Shown: positions 31,414 through 40,884, numbered from the stretch's first letter. The stretch: 64,000 nt of DNA from an uncultured Helicobacteraceae bacterium (GCA_947176375.1 CAMWQM010000009.1:1-64000), one strand, 5' to 3'. The notes: generated from the sequence alone by a model not told the origin. Numbers and translations: made by a program.

Positions 31414-33384
31414 ATGTTTTTTATTAGGCTTAAAGTGATAATTTTATCAATAATTATTTTGGTTGGAATGTCTATTTTCTTGCTCTATAAAGTAGATTTA
31501 TATATTAAAAATCGTTCTGTTGATTTGCTTGCATCACAATTAAGCAGTATTACTAAAACTGCATTTGATATTGCAAGCATCACAGGACTTGGGGTAACTT
31601 CTCATACTTATGAGATAATAAACACTGCAAAAAATCAAAAAGAATTAAAAGATTTATGGATTAGCAGAAGTGATATTTTAAGCGAAGATTTAAATAAATC
31701 TAAAAGCACACTTAGAGATGCACTAGAGCGAAAAGTCTATGTAACAAAAACACAAGAAAGAGATATTAATAAAATAGAAGGTTCAAACGACCATACAGCT
31801 AGAATCTCCATTCCCATTATTGCTAATGATAATTGTATAGTTTGCCACATTAATGTGAAAGCAGGCGAGATTGTAGGAAGTGTGAATGCGGAATATAACT
31901 TGCAAGATAGCATAAGAACGATATATGAGACTATGAAGCTGGATTTCTGGGCGATTATAGCTGTCGCTTCGCTAATATTTATGTTTGCAATGATGATGAG
32001 TATTAGCTCAGCTACAAAGATTATAAATAGGATTAGAATTGCACTACAAGGGGCAATCAATGGTGATTTCAAACTTAGGGTAAAAGATACAGGGCTTGAA
32101 ATATCAAGCGAAATTAGTAAAATAACAAACAGACTCCTAGAAACACTAGATAGAAATGTAAGTGCTATTGATGTGAAAATCTCATCTTTATTTGTTTATA
32201 ACAAAAGCCTATATAATAAAAACCCATTAATTAGGCTAACAGAGTTAGTAAGCGAGTTGGCAAATTTATTTTCATTTAAGAATAAATTAGATAGTTTCCG
32301 CCAAGTAAGCGAGATTTATAGAGAATTGCAAATTACAATATCAAAATACATAAAATATAAAAGTCTAATATTTGCAGAATTCATCAATGGTGAGATTACA
32401 AGCGGATATAAAGTAGAAAATGGCACAGAAATGAAAGTCAGTGCAGGTGAGATAAAAAGAATTGAGGAACGTTTCAATAAAGAGAATCTAAATGTTTTAT
32501 TTGACGATAAAAAAGGCTGTATTTTTATTTCAACTTCAATAGATAGTCTAAATGTGATTGATTTGAAAGTCTTTGTGTCGGATAAAATTATGCTTTATTA
32601 TTCGATATTGTTTGGTTCTAAAAAAGAATTACAAGAGAAAGAAAAAAGCATTAGTAGAATCTACAACTACATACGAGATGCAAAGCCTATGATAAACAAT
32701 GTTTTCCTAGTAAAAAGCATTGAGGAATCTTCATATACAGATCCGCTCACAAAAGCTTATAATAGATTCTATCTTGAAAAATACGCACATAGCGTGGAAG
32801 ATAAGGTTAGCAAAAACATAAATTATGGAATCTTAATGATAGATATCGACCATTTCAAAAGAGTAAATGATACTTATGGGCACGCTGTTGGGGATATGGC
32901 TATTGTGCTTCTAGTTGAGACTATAAGAAATGTTATAAAAGCTAGTGATAAGGTTATTAGATATGGTGGAGAGGAATTTGTAGTGATTTTGGATAATTGC
33001 GATATAGAAGATACATACAAAGTCGCTGAACGATTAAGAAACTCATTTGCTATGGCAAAACAAAGCTCACTTGGCACAATAGATTTTAAAAAGTCTATTA
33101 GTATTGGAATTTCTTCTATGCCTGAATTTTCACGCAATGTTTGGGAATGTATAAATCAAGCGGATTTAGCCCTATATGATGCAAAAGAAAGTGGTAGAAA
33201 CAGAGTTATAAAATATTCTCTTGATTTAAAAGCAAAAGATGATGAAAAGAAAGCAAGGGAAGAGAGAGAAGAGCGAGAAAAAGCAAAAAAAGATAATGAC
33301 TATACTACCACCACTATACTTGGTAATGATGATGATGACGATGATGACTTTTTGGAGAGTTTAAAATTAAATAATTTAATTTAA
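31414..33384 (+). CDS. Membrane diguanylate cyclase with a periplasmic CxxCH sensor domain
   Basis: A 656-residue protein. TM1 (about 7-25) and TM2 (about 178-198) flank a periplasmic domain holding C141-I-V-C144-H145 in ANDNCIVCHINVKAGEIVG. This is a c-type haem attachment motif of the kind seen in Tll0287/DUF3365-like sensors. A HAMP-like linker (INRIRIALQGAINGDFKLRV) and an unassigned region (about 260-440) follow. The GGDEF domain spans about 450-605 with GGEEF at 518-522 and DIDHFKRVNDTYGHAVGD. The inhibitory RxxD site appears as KASD, so feedback control may be weak. The C-terminal tail is charged, ending in an Asp run. The gene is coupled to glmS. Confidence 0.88.
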   Translation: MFFIRLKVIILSIIILVGMSIFLLYKVDLYIKNRSVDLLASQLSSITKTAFDIASITGLGVTSHTYEIINTAKNQKELKDLWISRSDILSEDLNKSKSTLRDALERKVYVTKTQERDINKIEGSNDHTARISIPIIANDNCIVCHINVKAGEIVGSVNAEYNLQDSIRTIYETMKLDFWAIIAVASLIFMFAMMMSISSATKIINRIRIALQGAINGDFKLRVKDTGLEISSEISKITNRLLETLDRNVSAIDVKISSLFVYNKSLYNKNPLIRLTELVSELANLFSFKNKLDSFRQVSEIYRELQITISKYIKYKSLIFAEFINGEITSGYKVENGTEMKVSAGEIKRIEERFNKENLNVLFDDKKGCIFISTSIDSLNVIDLKVFVSDKIMLYYSILFGSKKELQEKEKSISRIYNYIRDAKPMINNVFLVKSIEESSYTDPLTKAYNRFYLEKYAHSVEDKVSKNINYGILMIDIDHFKRVNDTYGHAVGDMAIVLLVETIRNVIKASDKVIRYGGEEFVVILDNCDIEDTYKVAERLRNSFAMAKQSSLGTIDFKKSISIGISSMPEFSRNVWECINQADLALYDAKESGRNRVIKYSLDLKAKDDEKKAREEREEREKAKKDNDYTTTTILGNDDDDDDDFLESLKLNNLI

Positions 33385-33489
33385 TTTTTAGCATTTCTTT
33401 AGTGAATTTTGGAATTTAGATTCTATGCTTTTGATTAAAGTTTTAGATTCTAGATTCTGCTTTTTTAAGTGCAAATTAGTTTGTGTTTG
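33385..33489. other. Short gap after the cyclase gene
   Basis: AGATTCT motifs at about 33418, 33447 and 33454; no gene. It leads directly into the right copy of the 191-bp repeat. Confidence 0.3.
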
Positions 33490-33680
33490 GATTCCATTTT
33501 AAATAAAACTGCCTCAAAAGATTTAATTTTTGGCAAACCACTTGAATATGGGGACTTTGAATAGCTAGCTTAAAATCAAGCAATGAGTAGGCAGATTTAT
33601 TTTTTAGATGAAAAAGATAAGCTACTAATTATAAAATATCTTAAATAGTATTTTTGAAGTTCCAATAGCTGTGCATAAAG
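33490..33680. repeat. 191-bp inverted repeat, right copy
   Basis: Exact reverse complement of 26239-26429. It encodes, on the plus strand, the last residues of PseI (LNKTASKDLIFGKPLEYGDF) without the rest of the gene. The start of a broken small gene at 33583 follows. The identity stops abruptly at both ends, so the duplication or gene conversion is recent. Confidence 0.93.
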
Positions 33681-33802
33681 ATAAATACTACAAAAATGAT
33701 AAAAAAGATTTTAGATTACTATCAAATTCATTTTTACCTCTTTTAAAATTCACAAGGTGTGTATCAAGGGGCGATTTTATTGCTGTTACAAAGAGAGTTT
33801 GA
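33583..33802 (+). pseudogene. Small unidentified gene, frameshifted
   Basis: An ATG at 33583 opens MSRQIYFLDEKDKLLIIKYL and stops. Skipping one base, the frame resumes SIFEVPIAVHKDKYYKNDKK, then SFLPLLKFTRCVSRGDFIAV, and stops at 33800-33802. One extra base therefore breaks a chain of about 72 residues, probably the N-terminus of a longer protein. I do not recognise the family. The first part is repeated in the left inverted copy, downstream of real pseI. Confidence 0.5.
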
Positions 33803-34034
33803 TAAAAAGTATTATTTTTATCCTAAATAGGATGGTTAAATCTAACTAATACTCTATAAATTATTATTTTAGGTTTAGAACACTCTCCAAATTCCCTGCT
33901 TCCTAAACTCCAATCTAACTTTCATTCCCAACCTAGAATTCAAATATCTATTTTTCTTCTTTTCTTGTAATATTCTTATGTTTGCAGTCTATACTAAAAT
34001 CTTTATTATTTTATTAATAATTTCATTTTATCAT
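33803..34034. other. Gap between the right repeat and the autotransporter
   Basis: About 230 bases, AT-rich. No gene or clear terminator was seen for the minus-strand autotransporter. Confidence 0.3.
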
Positions 34035-36347
34035 TTACCACCATACCCTAACATTAAAGAATCCACTATTGCTAATACTCTTATCTCCAAAGCTTCCTAG
34101 ATATTCAAGTCCTAGCTCCACTATATCATTAATTGCATAATTTACTCCAACATTTGCATATCCACTAAATCTATCTATCCCAATACTATATTCTATATTA
34201 TTATTTAAAAGTATAATGTTAGCTATAGGTTTTGTTAAAAGTACATTTCCTCCAAGTCCTAAATCAAATCCAAAGCCATTACTAAAAGAATTAGAATAAT
34301 TAAGCCCTAGATTGATATATCCTAGAAGAAGTAGATTTTTATTATATATTTCATTACCAAAGTTTATAGCTTCATTTTGAAGTCCATTATAATTAGCCCC
34401 AATCTCTAAAGTTAAGATCCCATTTCTCTTAAAATCAAAGTCTTTTCCAAAGTAACCACTTGCACCAAATCCAAAGTTCTTAGGAGACTGCTTTAATCCT
34501 GCATAACTCATATCATTTAAAAAATAAAAGACATCACCCCTAAGTTTTACAAATATATCATAAGCTAAATCTAATTTATAATGAAGTCCAGCCATTATAT
34601 TAATAGTATTTAGATTTGTGCTAAATTCACTCTCACTTAAACTTCCATAGCTAAAACCAAGATGAACTCCTAGTGTATTTAAATTTCCTAACTTTGCATT
34701 AAATCCACTTATAAAGCCATAATCTAATCCAGAATAATTAAGCCCATCATTGTAAAACATATTATGACTAATAAATGGACTAAAGAAAAAGTGGTATTTA
34801 TCACTAGAGCTTTGAGTTTGAATATTTCTAAAATTATTATTTGTTTGAGTTATATTGTTTAGATTATTTGTATTATATCTATTTGGTATATTAATTTGAT
34901 TTTGTGCTTCAGTTTTAATTCTAGTATTTATTTCATAATTTTTACTTAACTCATTATTTATTTTATTGCTATTAGTATTTAATTCTCTCGTATTTAGTTC
35001 ATTTACTCTGGCTCTCCTTACTCTATTTTCTTTTTTAGTATTTGTTTTTATATTATCTACTAGAAGTAAAGGAATGGGAGTTTTATTTACTAGATTATTT
35101 GAGGCATTATCACTTAATATTGTATTGGTTATATTATTAGTATTATTGAAAGAATTGGATTCTAATGTTTCAGATTCTGCATTATTAGAGTTTAAATTAT
35201 TATTAGATTTTATATTAGTATCCATATCATAATTAATCGAATTTTTATAATAAAATCTCCCATTTTCTCTAAACTTATAAGCTAGATATTTAGGATTAGA
35301 TTCTATTTTATTAGAATTATTTAGAGCAAAGTTTCCTTTATAGCTTTTAGTTTTAGCATTAAAGATTACAAAATTTGATTTAAAAAGTAGATTATTAATA
35401 TTTGATATATTGCTTTTATAGATCGTATTTCCTGCACTATTTAATCCATCTATATTAACTCTAAAGCTATTCGAAGTATCTCCTCTTTGAAGGGTGTAGA
35501 TGGGGGAGGAGGATGTAAGATAATTAAACAAATTATTAGTAGAGATGTTATTGTTACTAGAATCTTTTATTCCATCAGTACTATTATTACTATTTACTAT
35601 TAATTTATTGAGTAAATAATCTTTGTTTAATTCAAAGTTGTTACCAAAGTCTAATATAATTGCTTTATTATTGTTTAGTTTTAGATAACCATTACTATTT
35701 GCTGTATATACCAAATGGGAATCATCATATCCACTACTAGTATTATTAAATGTGTTTGCATCTTTATTTAAAGTTATTTTATATTTATCTATACCAATGT
35801 AATTACCATTAATGCTTAAATATCCTTTAATTGTTCCTAAATTAATTAAATGTTCTATCTTGCTATTATTATCAGTCTGTATGACATTGCCATTGCCATT
35901 GCTATTGTCATTTATTATTTTGCCATTATTTATAAAATAATTTATAGTGCTATTTTCTATTTTTATAGTTATATGATTTGAACCACCACCATTAATTTCA
36001 TTATTATTAGTAAAGGAGTTTAAATCAGTTTGAAAAGTAAAGCGAGAGTCAGTGCTTCCTACATTGGTTGTTATTTTTACATTATTAGTAATAGAATATT
36101 TGTTATAAGTGCTGTCGATTGTAAAACTCATACTATCAGGTTTGCTTTGATAATCAAGCTTTATTTTATCTATTACACAAGTTTTATTAGCACTATTGCA
36201 AGTTGCATATTGGCTTAAATCCTCGGCACCAAGTAGATCCTCCCCCCCCCATATAAATAATAAGTAAAATATTAAAATAGAATTTTTGTTAAAACTGCTA
36301 TTTTGTTGTAATTCCCTTTTTTCATTCAATTCTTTAGCATTTAACAT
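34035..36347 (-). CDS. Autotransporter with outer-membrane beta-barrel, phase-variable
   Basis: A 770-residue protein. The N-terminus has an extended signal (NSILIFYLLFIWGGEDLLGA) in which the Gly pair and flanks are encoded by a G9 tract. The frame is currently open through the tract. The passenger (about 45-380) is rich in Asn, Ser and Thr with short repeats (NGNVIQTDNNSKIEHLINLG), as in beta-helix adhesins. A disordered Asn/Thr/Glu/Arg linker (about 380-505) follows. The C-terminal barrel (about 515-770) begins YHFFFSPFISHNMFYNDGLN and ends SISNSGFFNVRVWW. The barrel secretes the passenger to the surface. A fragment of a second copy lies at 25.8-26.2 kb. Confidence 0.87.
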   Translation of the reverse strand: MLNAKELNEKRELQQNSSFNKNSILIFYLLFIWGGEDLLGAEDLSQYATCNSANKTCVIDKIKLDYQSKPDSMSFTIDSTYNKYSITNNVKITTNVGSTDSRFTFQTDLNSFTNNNEINGGGSNHITIKIENSTINYFINNGKIINDNSNGNGNVIQTDNNSKIEHLINLGTIKGYLSINGNYIGIDKYKITLNKDANTFNNTSSGYDDSHLVYTANSNGYLKLNNNKAIILDFGNNFELNKDYLLNKLIVNSNNSTDGIKDSSNNNISTNNLFNYLTSSSPIYTLQRGDTSNSFRVNIDGLNSAGNTIYKSNISNINNLLFKSNFVIFNAKTKSYKGNFALNNSNKIESNPKYLAYKFRENGRFYYKNSINYDMDTNIKSNNNLNSNNAESETLESNSFNNTNNITNTILSDNASNNLVNKTPIPLLLVDNIKTNTKKENRVRRARVNELNTRELNTNSNKINNELSKNYEINTRIKTEAQNQINIPNRYNTNNLNNITQTNNNFRNIQTQSSSDKYHFFFSPFISHNMFYNDGLNYSGLDYGFISGFNAKLGNLNTLGVHLGFSYGSLSESEFSTNLNTINIMAGLHYKLDLAYDIFVKLRGDVFYFLNDMSYAGLKQSPKNFGFGASGYFGKDFDFKRNGILTLEIGANYNGLQNEAINFGNEIYNKNLLLLGYINLGLNYSNSFSNGFGFDLGLGGNVLLTKPIANIILLNNNIEYSIGIDRFSGYANVGVNYAINDIVELGLEYLGSFGDKSISNSGFFNVRVWW
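36242..36250. repeat. G9 tract (C9 on plus strand) in the autotransporter signal region
   Basis: Nine G on the coding strand make TGG GGG GGG GAG (Trp-Gly-Gly-Glu) at about residue 33-36. The frame is in register in this assembly, so the gene reads ON. One base gained or lost would end translation soon after. Confidence 0.88.
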
Positions 36348-36578
36348 ATTTCCCCCATTTGTATGTGTTTTAATTGTATGTTTGGTAAATAATTATGCTA
36401 GATTCAAACAAAATATAGCTAAAAATATCATTAAATTAAGTTTGAAATTATTTTTAAATATAAAAATAGTGGATTGGTATTTCTAAACTTTGAAGTTTAT
36501 AAAATTATTAAAACAATAAAAATATAAAAACCACAAGAGGAATCTTACTTAAAATATTAAGCAAGATTATTTTATGGG
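36348..36578. other. Region between dsbI and the autotransporter gene
   Basis: About 230 bases without a gene. It should contain the minus-strand promoter of the autotransporter. No clear regulatory site seen. Confidence 0.3.
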
Positions 36579-38093
36579 CTATTTTAGCGTATATAGCCTG
36601 TTTTCACCATTTTGATAAGACATAATTTTAAAAGTATCATTATCTATAATCAAAGCCCTTGCATTAGTGATTTCACTAGGAAAGCTAATGATATTTGTAA
36701 TTTCCTCATTTTTTATATCAATTTCTGCAATCACATTATAATTCTTACTCAAGGCATAAATCAACCCATTGTGGTAAAACATAGAAGTTACATATAGCTC
36801 ACCCAAATTCCTATCATCTTTTAGATTCGCCTTTGGAGTGAATTCAGCAGATAAAGTCCTGTCGTTTAATAAAAATTTGCTTATCACAAAGTTTTTCTTG
36901 TCTTTATTATTTGGCACAGTTGAGAGATAGAAATATTTAGAATCTCTTGTCATTCCCATAGTGTGATGAAATTTAGAGCGAATCGTATCAAGCCTACCTC
37001 TACCTAGTCCATTTCCTTGTCCCTCAAAGCGTGAAGCACCCTCTATAAAGTCAGCATATTGCAATGCCTCATTAGCATTAGGATTCTTGCCAAATCTAAG
37101 CAGAGTTTTATTTGAACCCATTAGCATAAATTTATCTTCCAAATATGGAATCACACCAATAATAGGGTCGATAGTTGCAGAAAAATATGGGTCGATTTGT
37201 AAATAATCACTTTGCTTAAAATCATTATCCAAAAAATAAATATTAAATTTAGAGCTAGCAACCCACTCACCATTGATATAATTTAGGCTATTTAGTGGCT
37301 TATCTATGCCAATTGCACTAGAAACTGTTATTTTTAATTGTTTATCTATATTTTTAAATGGAGATTCGTTGCTATTATTGTTAAACGAGATTCCTAGTTT
37401 TGTGGCAGGGGCAAATGCGTAGTCTGGCGACTTCACATCTCTTTTACCTAGAAATGAAAGATTTTGCCAATTTCCTTTCCAGCCATCAGTGCTCCAAATT
37501 ATATATTTTGGATTTAAACTAAATCTAACTGGGTCTCCTTGTCCTAAATATGGTGGAATTCCTGTGGATACGAATGCTTGAAAAATGTTTGATGCGATAA
37601 TAAAGCCACAAATCACAAATGAAGTTAGCGTAAAACCACTAAATTTGCGGAATTTTTCGCCTCTTAATTCATTCTCCAAAGAGCTTAATTTTGGAGCAAA
37701 GAAAAACATAATTCCTAGCAAGACAATCACAGCCCAAAATACAACTTCAGCCCAGAAATATGTGTGGATTCCAAATACTGCCAAACTAAAGCCCTGGTCT
37801 AAATCCCTCATAGCGTGGTTTCCAAAATGTGCGAAAGATTGATATAATCCAAATGCTGTGATTATCAAAATAGCAGCGATATATTTTGCCTTTAGCCCAT
37901 AGCGCACGATAAATAATGCAATCACACCGATAAAAATCATAGATTCCCGCTGTCCCCAACATAAATAACAAGGACTATCGCCTAGCACATATCCAAAAAT
38001 AATATTAGCAATCCCAACTGGCAGTAGTATGATAAGCAGTGCTGCAAGGCATATTAAGTTATAAAATAGCTTTGCTTGTTTTATTTCATTCAT
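36579..38093 (-). CDS. dsbI: Disulfide oxidoreductase DsbI (DsbB-like with C-terminal propeller domain)
   Basis: A 504-residue protein. Residues 1-180 hold five or so membrane helices with the DsbB redox pair C42-x-x-C45 in DSPCYLCWGQR. Residues about 200-504 form a periplasmic domain with repeating strands (YIIWSTDGWKGNWQNLSFLG; RSKFHHTMGMTRDSKYFYLS; LGELYVTSMFYHNGLIYALS), likely a beta-propeller. DsbI passes electrons from periplasmic Dsb proteins to quinone. In C. jejuni it pairs with Dba and acts on a subset of substrates, including arylsulfate-transfer-related proteins. Here too the small dba gene precedes it by nine bases. The length matches the epsilonproteobacterial form. Confidence 0.92.
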   Translation of the reverse strand: MNEIKQAKLFYNLICLAALLIILLPVGIANIIFGYVLGDSPCYLCWGQRESMIFIGVIALFIVRYGLKAKYIAAILIITAFGLYQSFAHFGNHAMRDLDQGFSLAVFGIHTYFWAEVVFWAVIVLLGIMFFFAPKLSSLENELRGEKFRKFSGFTLTSFVICGFIIASNIFQAFVSTGIPPYLGQGDPVRFSLNPKYIIWSTDGWKGNWQNLSFLGKRDVKSPDYAFAPATKLGISFNNNSNESPFKNIDKQLKITVSSAIGIDKPLNSLNYINGEWVASSKFNIYFLDNDFKQSDYLQIDPYFSATIDPIIGVIPYLEDKFMLMGSNKTLLRFGKNPNANEALQYADFIEGASRFEGQGNGLGRGRLDTIRSKFHHTMGMTRDSKYFYLSTVPNNKDKKNFVISKFLLNDRTLSAEFTPKANLKDDRNLGELYVTSMFYHNGLIYALSKNYNVIAEIDIKNEEITNIISFPSEITNARALIIDNDTFKIMSYQNGENRLYTLK

Positions 38094-38102
38094 AATTGCT
38101 CC

Positions 38103-38270
38103 TTAAAGATTCATAATAGTTAAGAATGCACTTGACTTGTGTCCTGCATACATAAACACCATTATAACCCACGAAATTATCACTAAATTAAAAGCTAGTT
38201 TCTCTTTCTGCGGCTTTTTCATAATCAAAATCACAGAAATCAAAATTAGCACTAATTCTAAAAATTCCAT
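38103..38270 (-). CDS. dba: Dba, small membrane partner of DsbI
   Basis: A 55-residue protein beginning MEFLELVLILISVILIMKKP and ending AGHKSSAFLTIMNL. It has one or two hydrophobic helices separated by KKPQKEK. An AAGGAGATG ribosome site precedes the ATG. Its position directly upstream of dsbI on the same strand is that of dba in Campylobacter and Helicobacter. It has no cysteine, so it cannot be a redox carrier. In C. jejuni, translation of dba and dsbI is coupled and the two proteins are needed together. It is easily missed because of its size. Confidence 0.85.
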   Translation of the reverse strand: MEFLELVLILISVILIMKKPQKEKLAFNLVIISWVIMVFMYAGHKSSAFLTIMNL

Positions 38271-38614
38271 TTCATCTCCTTAAAAATTAAAGTTGCGAAT
38301 TGTAATAAAATATAAATTAATTTTTTTATTTTAGTTTAATATTTATTGCCAAATATTTGATGAGTGGTAGATAGTGAATGAGTTATTATAAAGGCATAGG
38401 TGTATCTATGAAAGCTTTAATAGTTTAAATACAAATTGTGGAATCTAAAAAAGTATTTTTAGATTCTAATTCTTAAGCATTAAAACCAGAAATCTTTATT
38501 TATTTTTAATTAATAGAGGTGTCTTTATAATATTTGCTTTAGATACTATTTTGAGTTTAAGATTCTGCAATCTTTAGTATTTAAATGCTTAAATTTTAGT
38601 AATTGTTTGGAGTT
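38271..38614. other. Intergenic region upstream of dba
   Basis: 344 bases holding the dba-dsbI promoter (minus strand). AGATTCT at about 38460. No gene. Confidence 0.35.
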
Positions 38615-39340
38615 TTATGCTTCTATAATTTGAGTTTCAAGCATATCAAATAGAATACTTGTATTTTCATCTAGCAATATTTTTATCTCGCTAAAGCCTT
38701 CTAGTCTGTCTTTGCTTTTCTCTAGAAGATTTTTTACATTTTGATACTGCACTTTTAAAATTAAAATGTTACTTTCATAAATACTTCCTGCAATCACTCC
38801 AAGATTGCCAAAAATCGCACTAAAATCGATCTTATCTCTCTTTTTATTTTTGATTTGAAGTAAAATGCGCTTATTCCTATCTTTTATTACAAGATTAGTT
38901 ATCTTTTTTTCATAAGCCAAAAGTGCATTCGAAAGGAATAAAAAATCTTCCTTATTTTCCGCATTTATAGTGCTATCAATCAGTTTATCATAAAAGTTTT
39001 GACTAAATTTTTTTTCTTTTATCATAGTTTGAAACTCATTCATTTCAAATGAAAGCGAAGTACTTTTCACATAGTCAAAGATTTTTGGCTGTTTGATTAG
39101 ATTTTGAATAATAATTTCACCCACACTAGAATCTTTTACAATAGCCCAATATTTTGCACCAATTTGTAAATTTGCAGGGCTTCTTGCCTCTATTGTGCTA
39201 TTTCCAAGCTTAAGCATATAGCCCATTCTTGTTTTCTCTAGCACTTGAAGCAAAATAGGAAGAGTTGTATTGAAAGTCTTTATATTGCTATTTTGCGTGA
39301 TTTGAGAGAGTTTAGCGATATTTAGGATTTTATTAATCAT
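38615..39340 (-). CDS. Conserved hypothetical protein
   Basis: A 241-residue soluble protein of unknown function. The segment ARSPANLQIGAKYWAIVKDS, then VGEIIIQNLIKQPKIF, resembles the beta-rich 'glycine-tyrosine-Trp' motif found in FliK-like N-terminal regions. Similarity is too slight for a name. The rest alternates helices and charged loops; no signal peptide or membrane helix. It follows coaBC on the same strand after 36 bases, so the two may be co-transcribed. I do not recognise it. Confidence 0.6.
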   Translation of the reverse strand: MINKILNIAKLSQITQNSNIKTFNTTLPILLQVLEKTRMGYMLKLGNSTIEARSPANLQIGAKYWAIVKDSSVGEIIIQNLIKQPKIFDYVKSTSLSFEMNEFQTMIKEKKFSQNFYDKLIDSTINAENKEDFLFLSNALLAYEKKITNLVIKDRNKRILLQIKNKKRDKIDFSAIFGNLGVIAGSIYESNILILKVQYQNVKNLLEKSKDRLEGFSEIKILLDENTSILFDMLETQIIEA

Positions 39341-39376
39341 TTGCTAATTACTAGAACTTTTTAAATGTGCCAGACT

Positions 39377-40585
39377 TTAAGCATTATTTTGGATAAATTT
39401 TGCAATCTCAAGGCTAATGCTAAATTTATCTTGCTTTTTAAAATTAGCATAATTGTTTTTGCTAAATATACTAATTTCATTGCTAGAACCACCTATTTGA
39501 TTAGCCGAATCTATGATGTTTAAAATCACCATATCGCATCCTTTTCCACCATTTGAAGTGGAATCTAGCAATTTTTTTGCAAATTTTGGGGCATTTTTCC
39601 TATCACTCTCTGCCTTAAAGCCAATCTTTAGAGCACATTTTAAATCTCTTAAAATATCCTCATTTTGCACTAAATCTAGATTCCAAGTCTTGCCTAGAGC
39701 CTCTTTTTTTAGTTTAGTTTTTAGTTTAGTTTTTGGGATATAGTCGCTAATTGCTGCTGCCATAAAAAGAATAGAATCTTTTTTTAGCTCTTTTTTTATT
39801 GCATTTTTAAAATCTAGGCTACTTTTAACTTCTATCTTTTTTATTCCAAGTGGCAAGGGAAGTGGGAATCTTGAGCTAATAAGAGTAACTTTCGCGCCGA
39901 GAAAATACAAAGCTATGGCTATATTTGAGCTCTGTTTCCCGCTAGAGTGATTTGAGATGCATCTAATGCTATCAATATCCTCTATACTCCCACCACCTGT
40001 GATTATTATATTTTTATCTCTCCACCATCCATTTTGATAAAGTGCTTTTTTGATATGGAAAATTATCTCCTCAATGCTTGCCATAGCACCTTTTGCAGTG
40101 ATATTACAAGCAAGCAAGCTTTCTCGTGGTGGGATTATTGTGTATCCAAGATTTTGTAGTTTTTTTAGATTCTCTTTATTTTGCTTTGTTTCAAGCATAT
40201 TTATATTTGCACTAGGAGCGACTAAAATAGGGCATTTACAAGCAAGTAAGGTCTCTATTACCAAAGTATCTGCCACTCCATAGCAAAGCTTTGCGATAGA
40301 ATTCACACTTGCAGGAGCAAGGAGAGCAATATCTGCAAAAGAAGCGTAGCTTATATGATTTGGAGATGATTGTAAAAATCGTTCATTTTGGACGCAAAGC
40401 ACCTCATTATTACTTAAAGATTCAAAGCAAAGTGGATTTATAAATTTAGTTGCATCTTCACTCATTACCACTTTAATATTTGCTTTCATTTTTTTTAAAG
40501 AGCTTATCAAATCTAGTGTCTTGTATATTGCAATAGAGCCACTTACTAGGATTAAAATATTTTTATTTTTTAAGATATTATCCAT
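39377..40585 (-). CDS. coaBC: Bifunctional phosphopantothenoylcysteine decarboxylase/synthase CoaBC
   Basis: Two steps of coenzyme A synthesis: ligation of cysteine to 4'-phosphopantothenate and decarboxylation to 4'-phosphopantetheine. A TTG at 40624 could extend the frame; I choose the ATG at 40585 (MDNILKNKNILILVSGSIAI). The FMN-binding decarboxylase domain has GSIAIYKTLDLI, APASVNSIAKLCYGVADTL and ACNITAKGAMAS (catalytic Cys). The usual PxMNxxMW appears as PSANINML. The synthase domain from about 190 has NIIITGGGSIEDIDSIRCIS, NHSSGKQSS and MAAAISDYIPK. Domain order and about 402-residue length are normal. Confidence 0.92.
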   Translation of the reverse strand: MDNILKNKNILILVSGSIAIYKTLDLISSLKKMKANIKVVMSEDATKFINPLCFESLSNNEVLCVQNERFLQSSPNHISYASFADIALLAPASVNSIAKLCYGVADTLVIETLLACKCPILVAPSANINMLETKQNKENLKKLQNLGYTIIPPRESLLACNITAKGAMASIEEIIFHIKKALYQNGWWRDKNIIITGGGSIEDIDSIRCISNHSSGKQSSNIAIALYFLGAKVTLISSRFPLPLPLGIKKIEVKSSLDFKNAIKKELKKDSILFMAAAISDYIPKTKLKTKLKKEALGKTWNLDLVQNEDILRDLKCALKIGFKAESDRKNAPKFAKKLLDSTSNGGKGCDMVILNIIDSANQIGGSSNEISIFSKNNYANFKKQDKFSISLEIAKFIQNNA

Positions 40586-40884
40586 TTTACAATCTGCCTT
40601 AATTTTAATAGTGGAGTTTATCAAATATCACTTAAGAAAAATCTTATTTGTTGAGCGATAGGTGATTTATGCTATTTTTGGCACTTTGGCAAGTAATAAT
40701 TATTTTTTTGCTTTTGGTAATTATAAAAAGTTTATTGATAATAATTTTTAGAAATTTAGACAAAAGAAGGTTGCAAAAAAAGCCAATAAAGATTTGAATT
40801 TTGAGAGGGTTTTGATAATTGTATTTCAAAAAAATTGATAATCTGAGTAGATTAACCTATGGAATCTTATCCATAGGTATAAAA

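Noticed and set aside
40683-40700. TTGGCAC-like sequence as a sigma-54 promoter
   Set aside because: The GG and GC elements are not at the required spacing, and no gene follows on the plus strand.
40644-40829. Small minus-strand frame upstream of coaBC
   Set aside because: Lys/Asn/Ile-rich frame expected by chance in AT-rich DNA; no ribosome site or neighbour logic.
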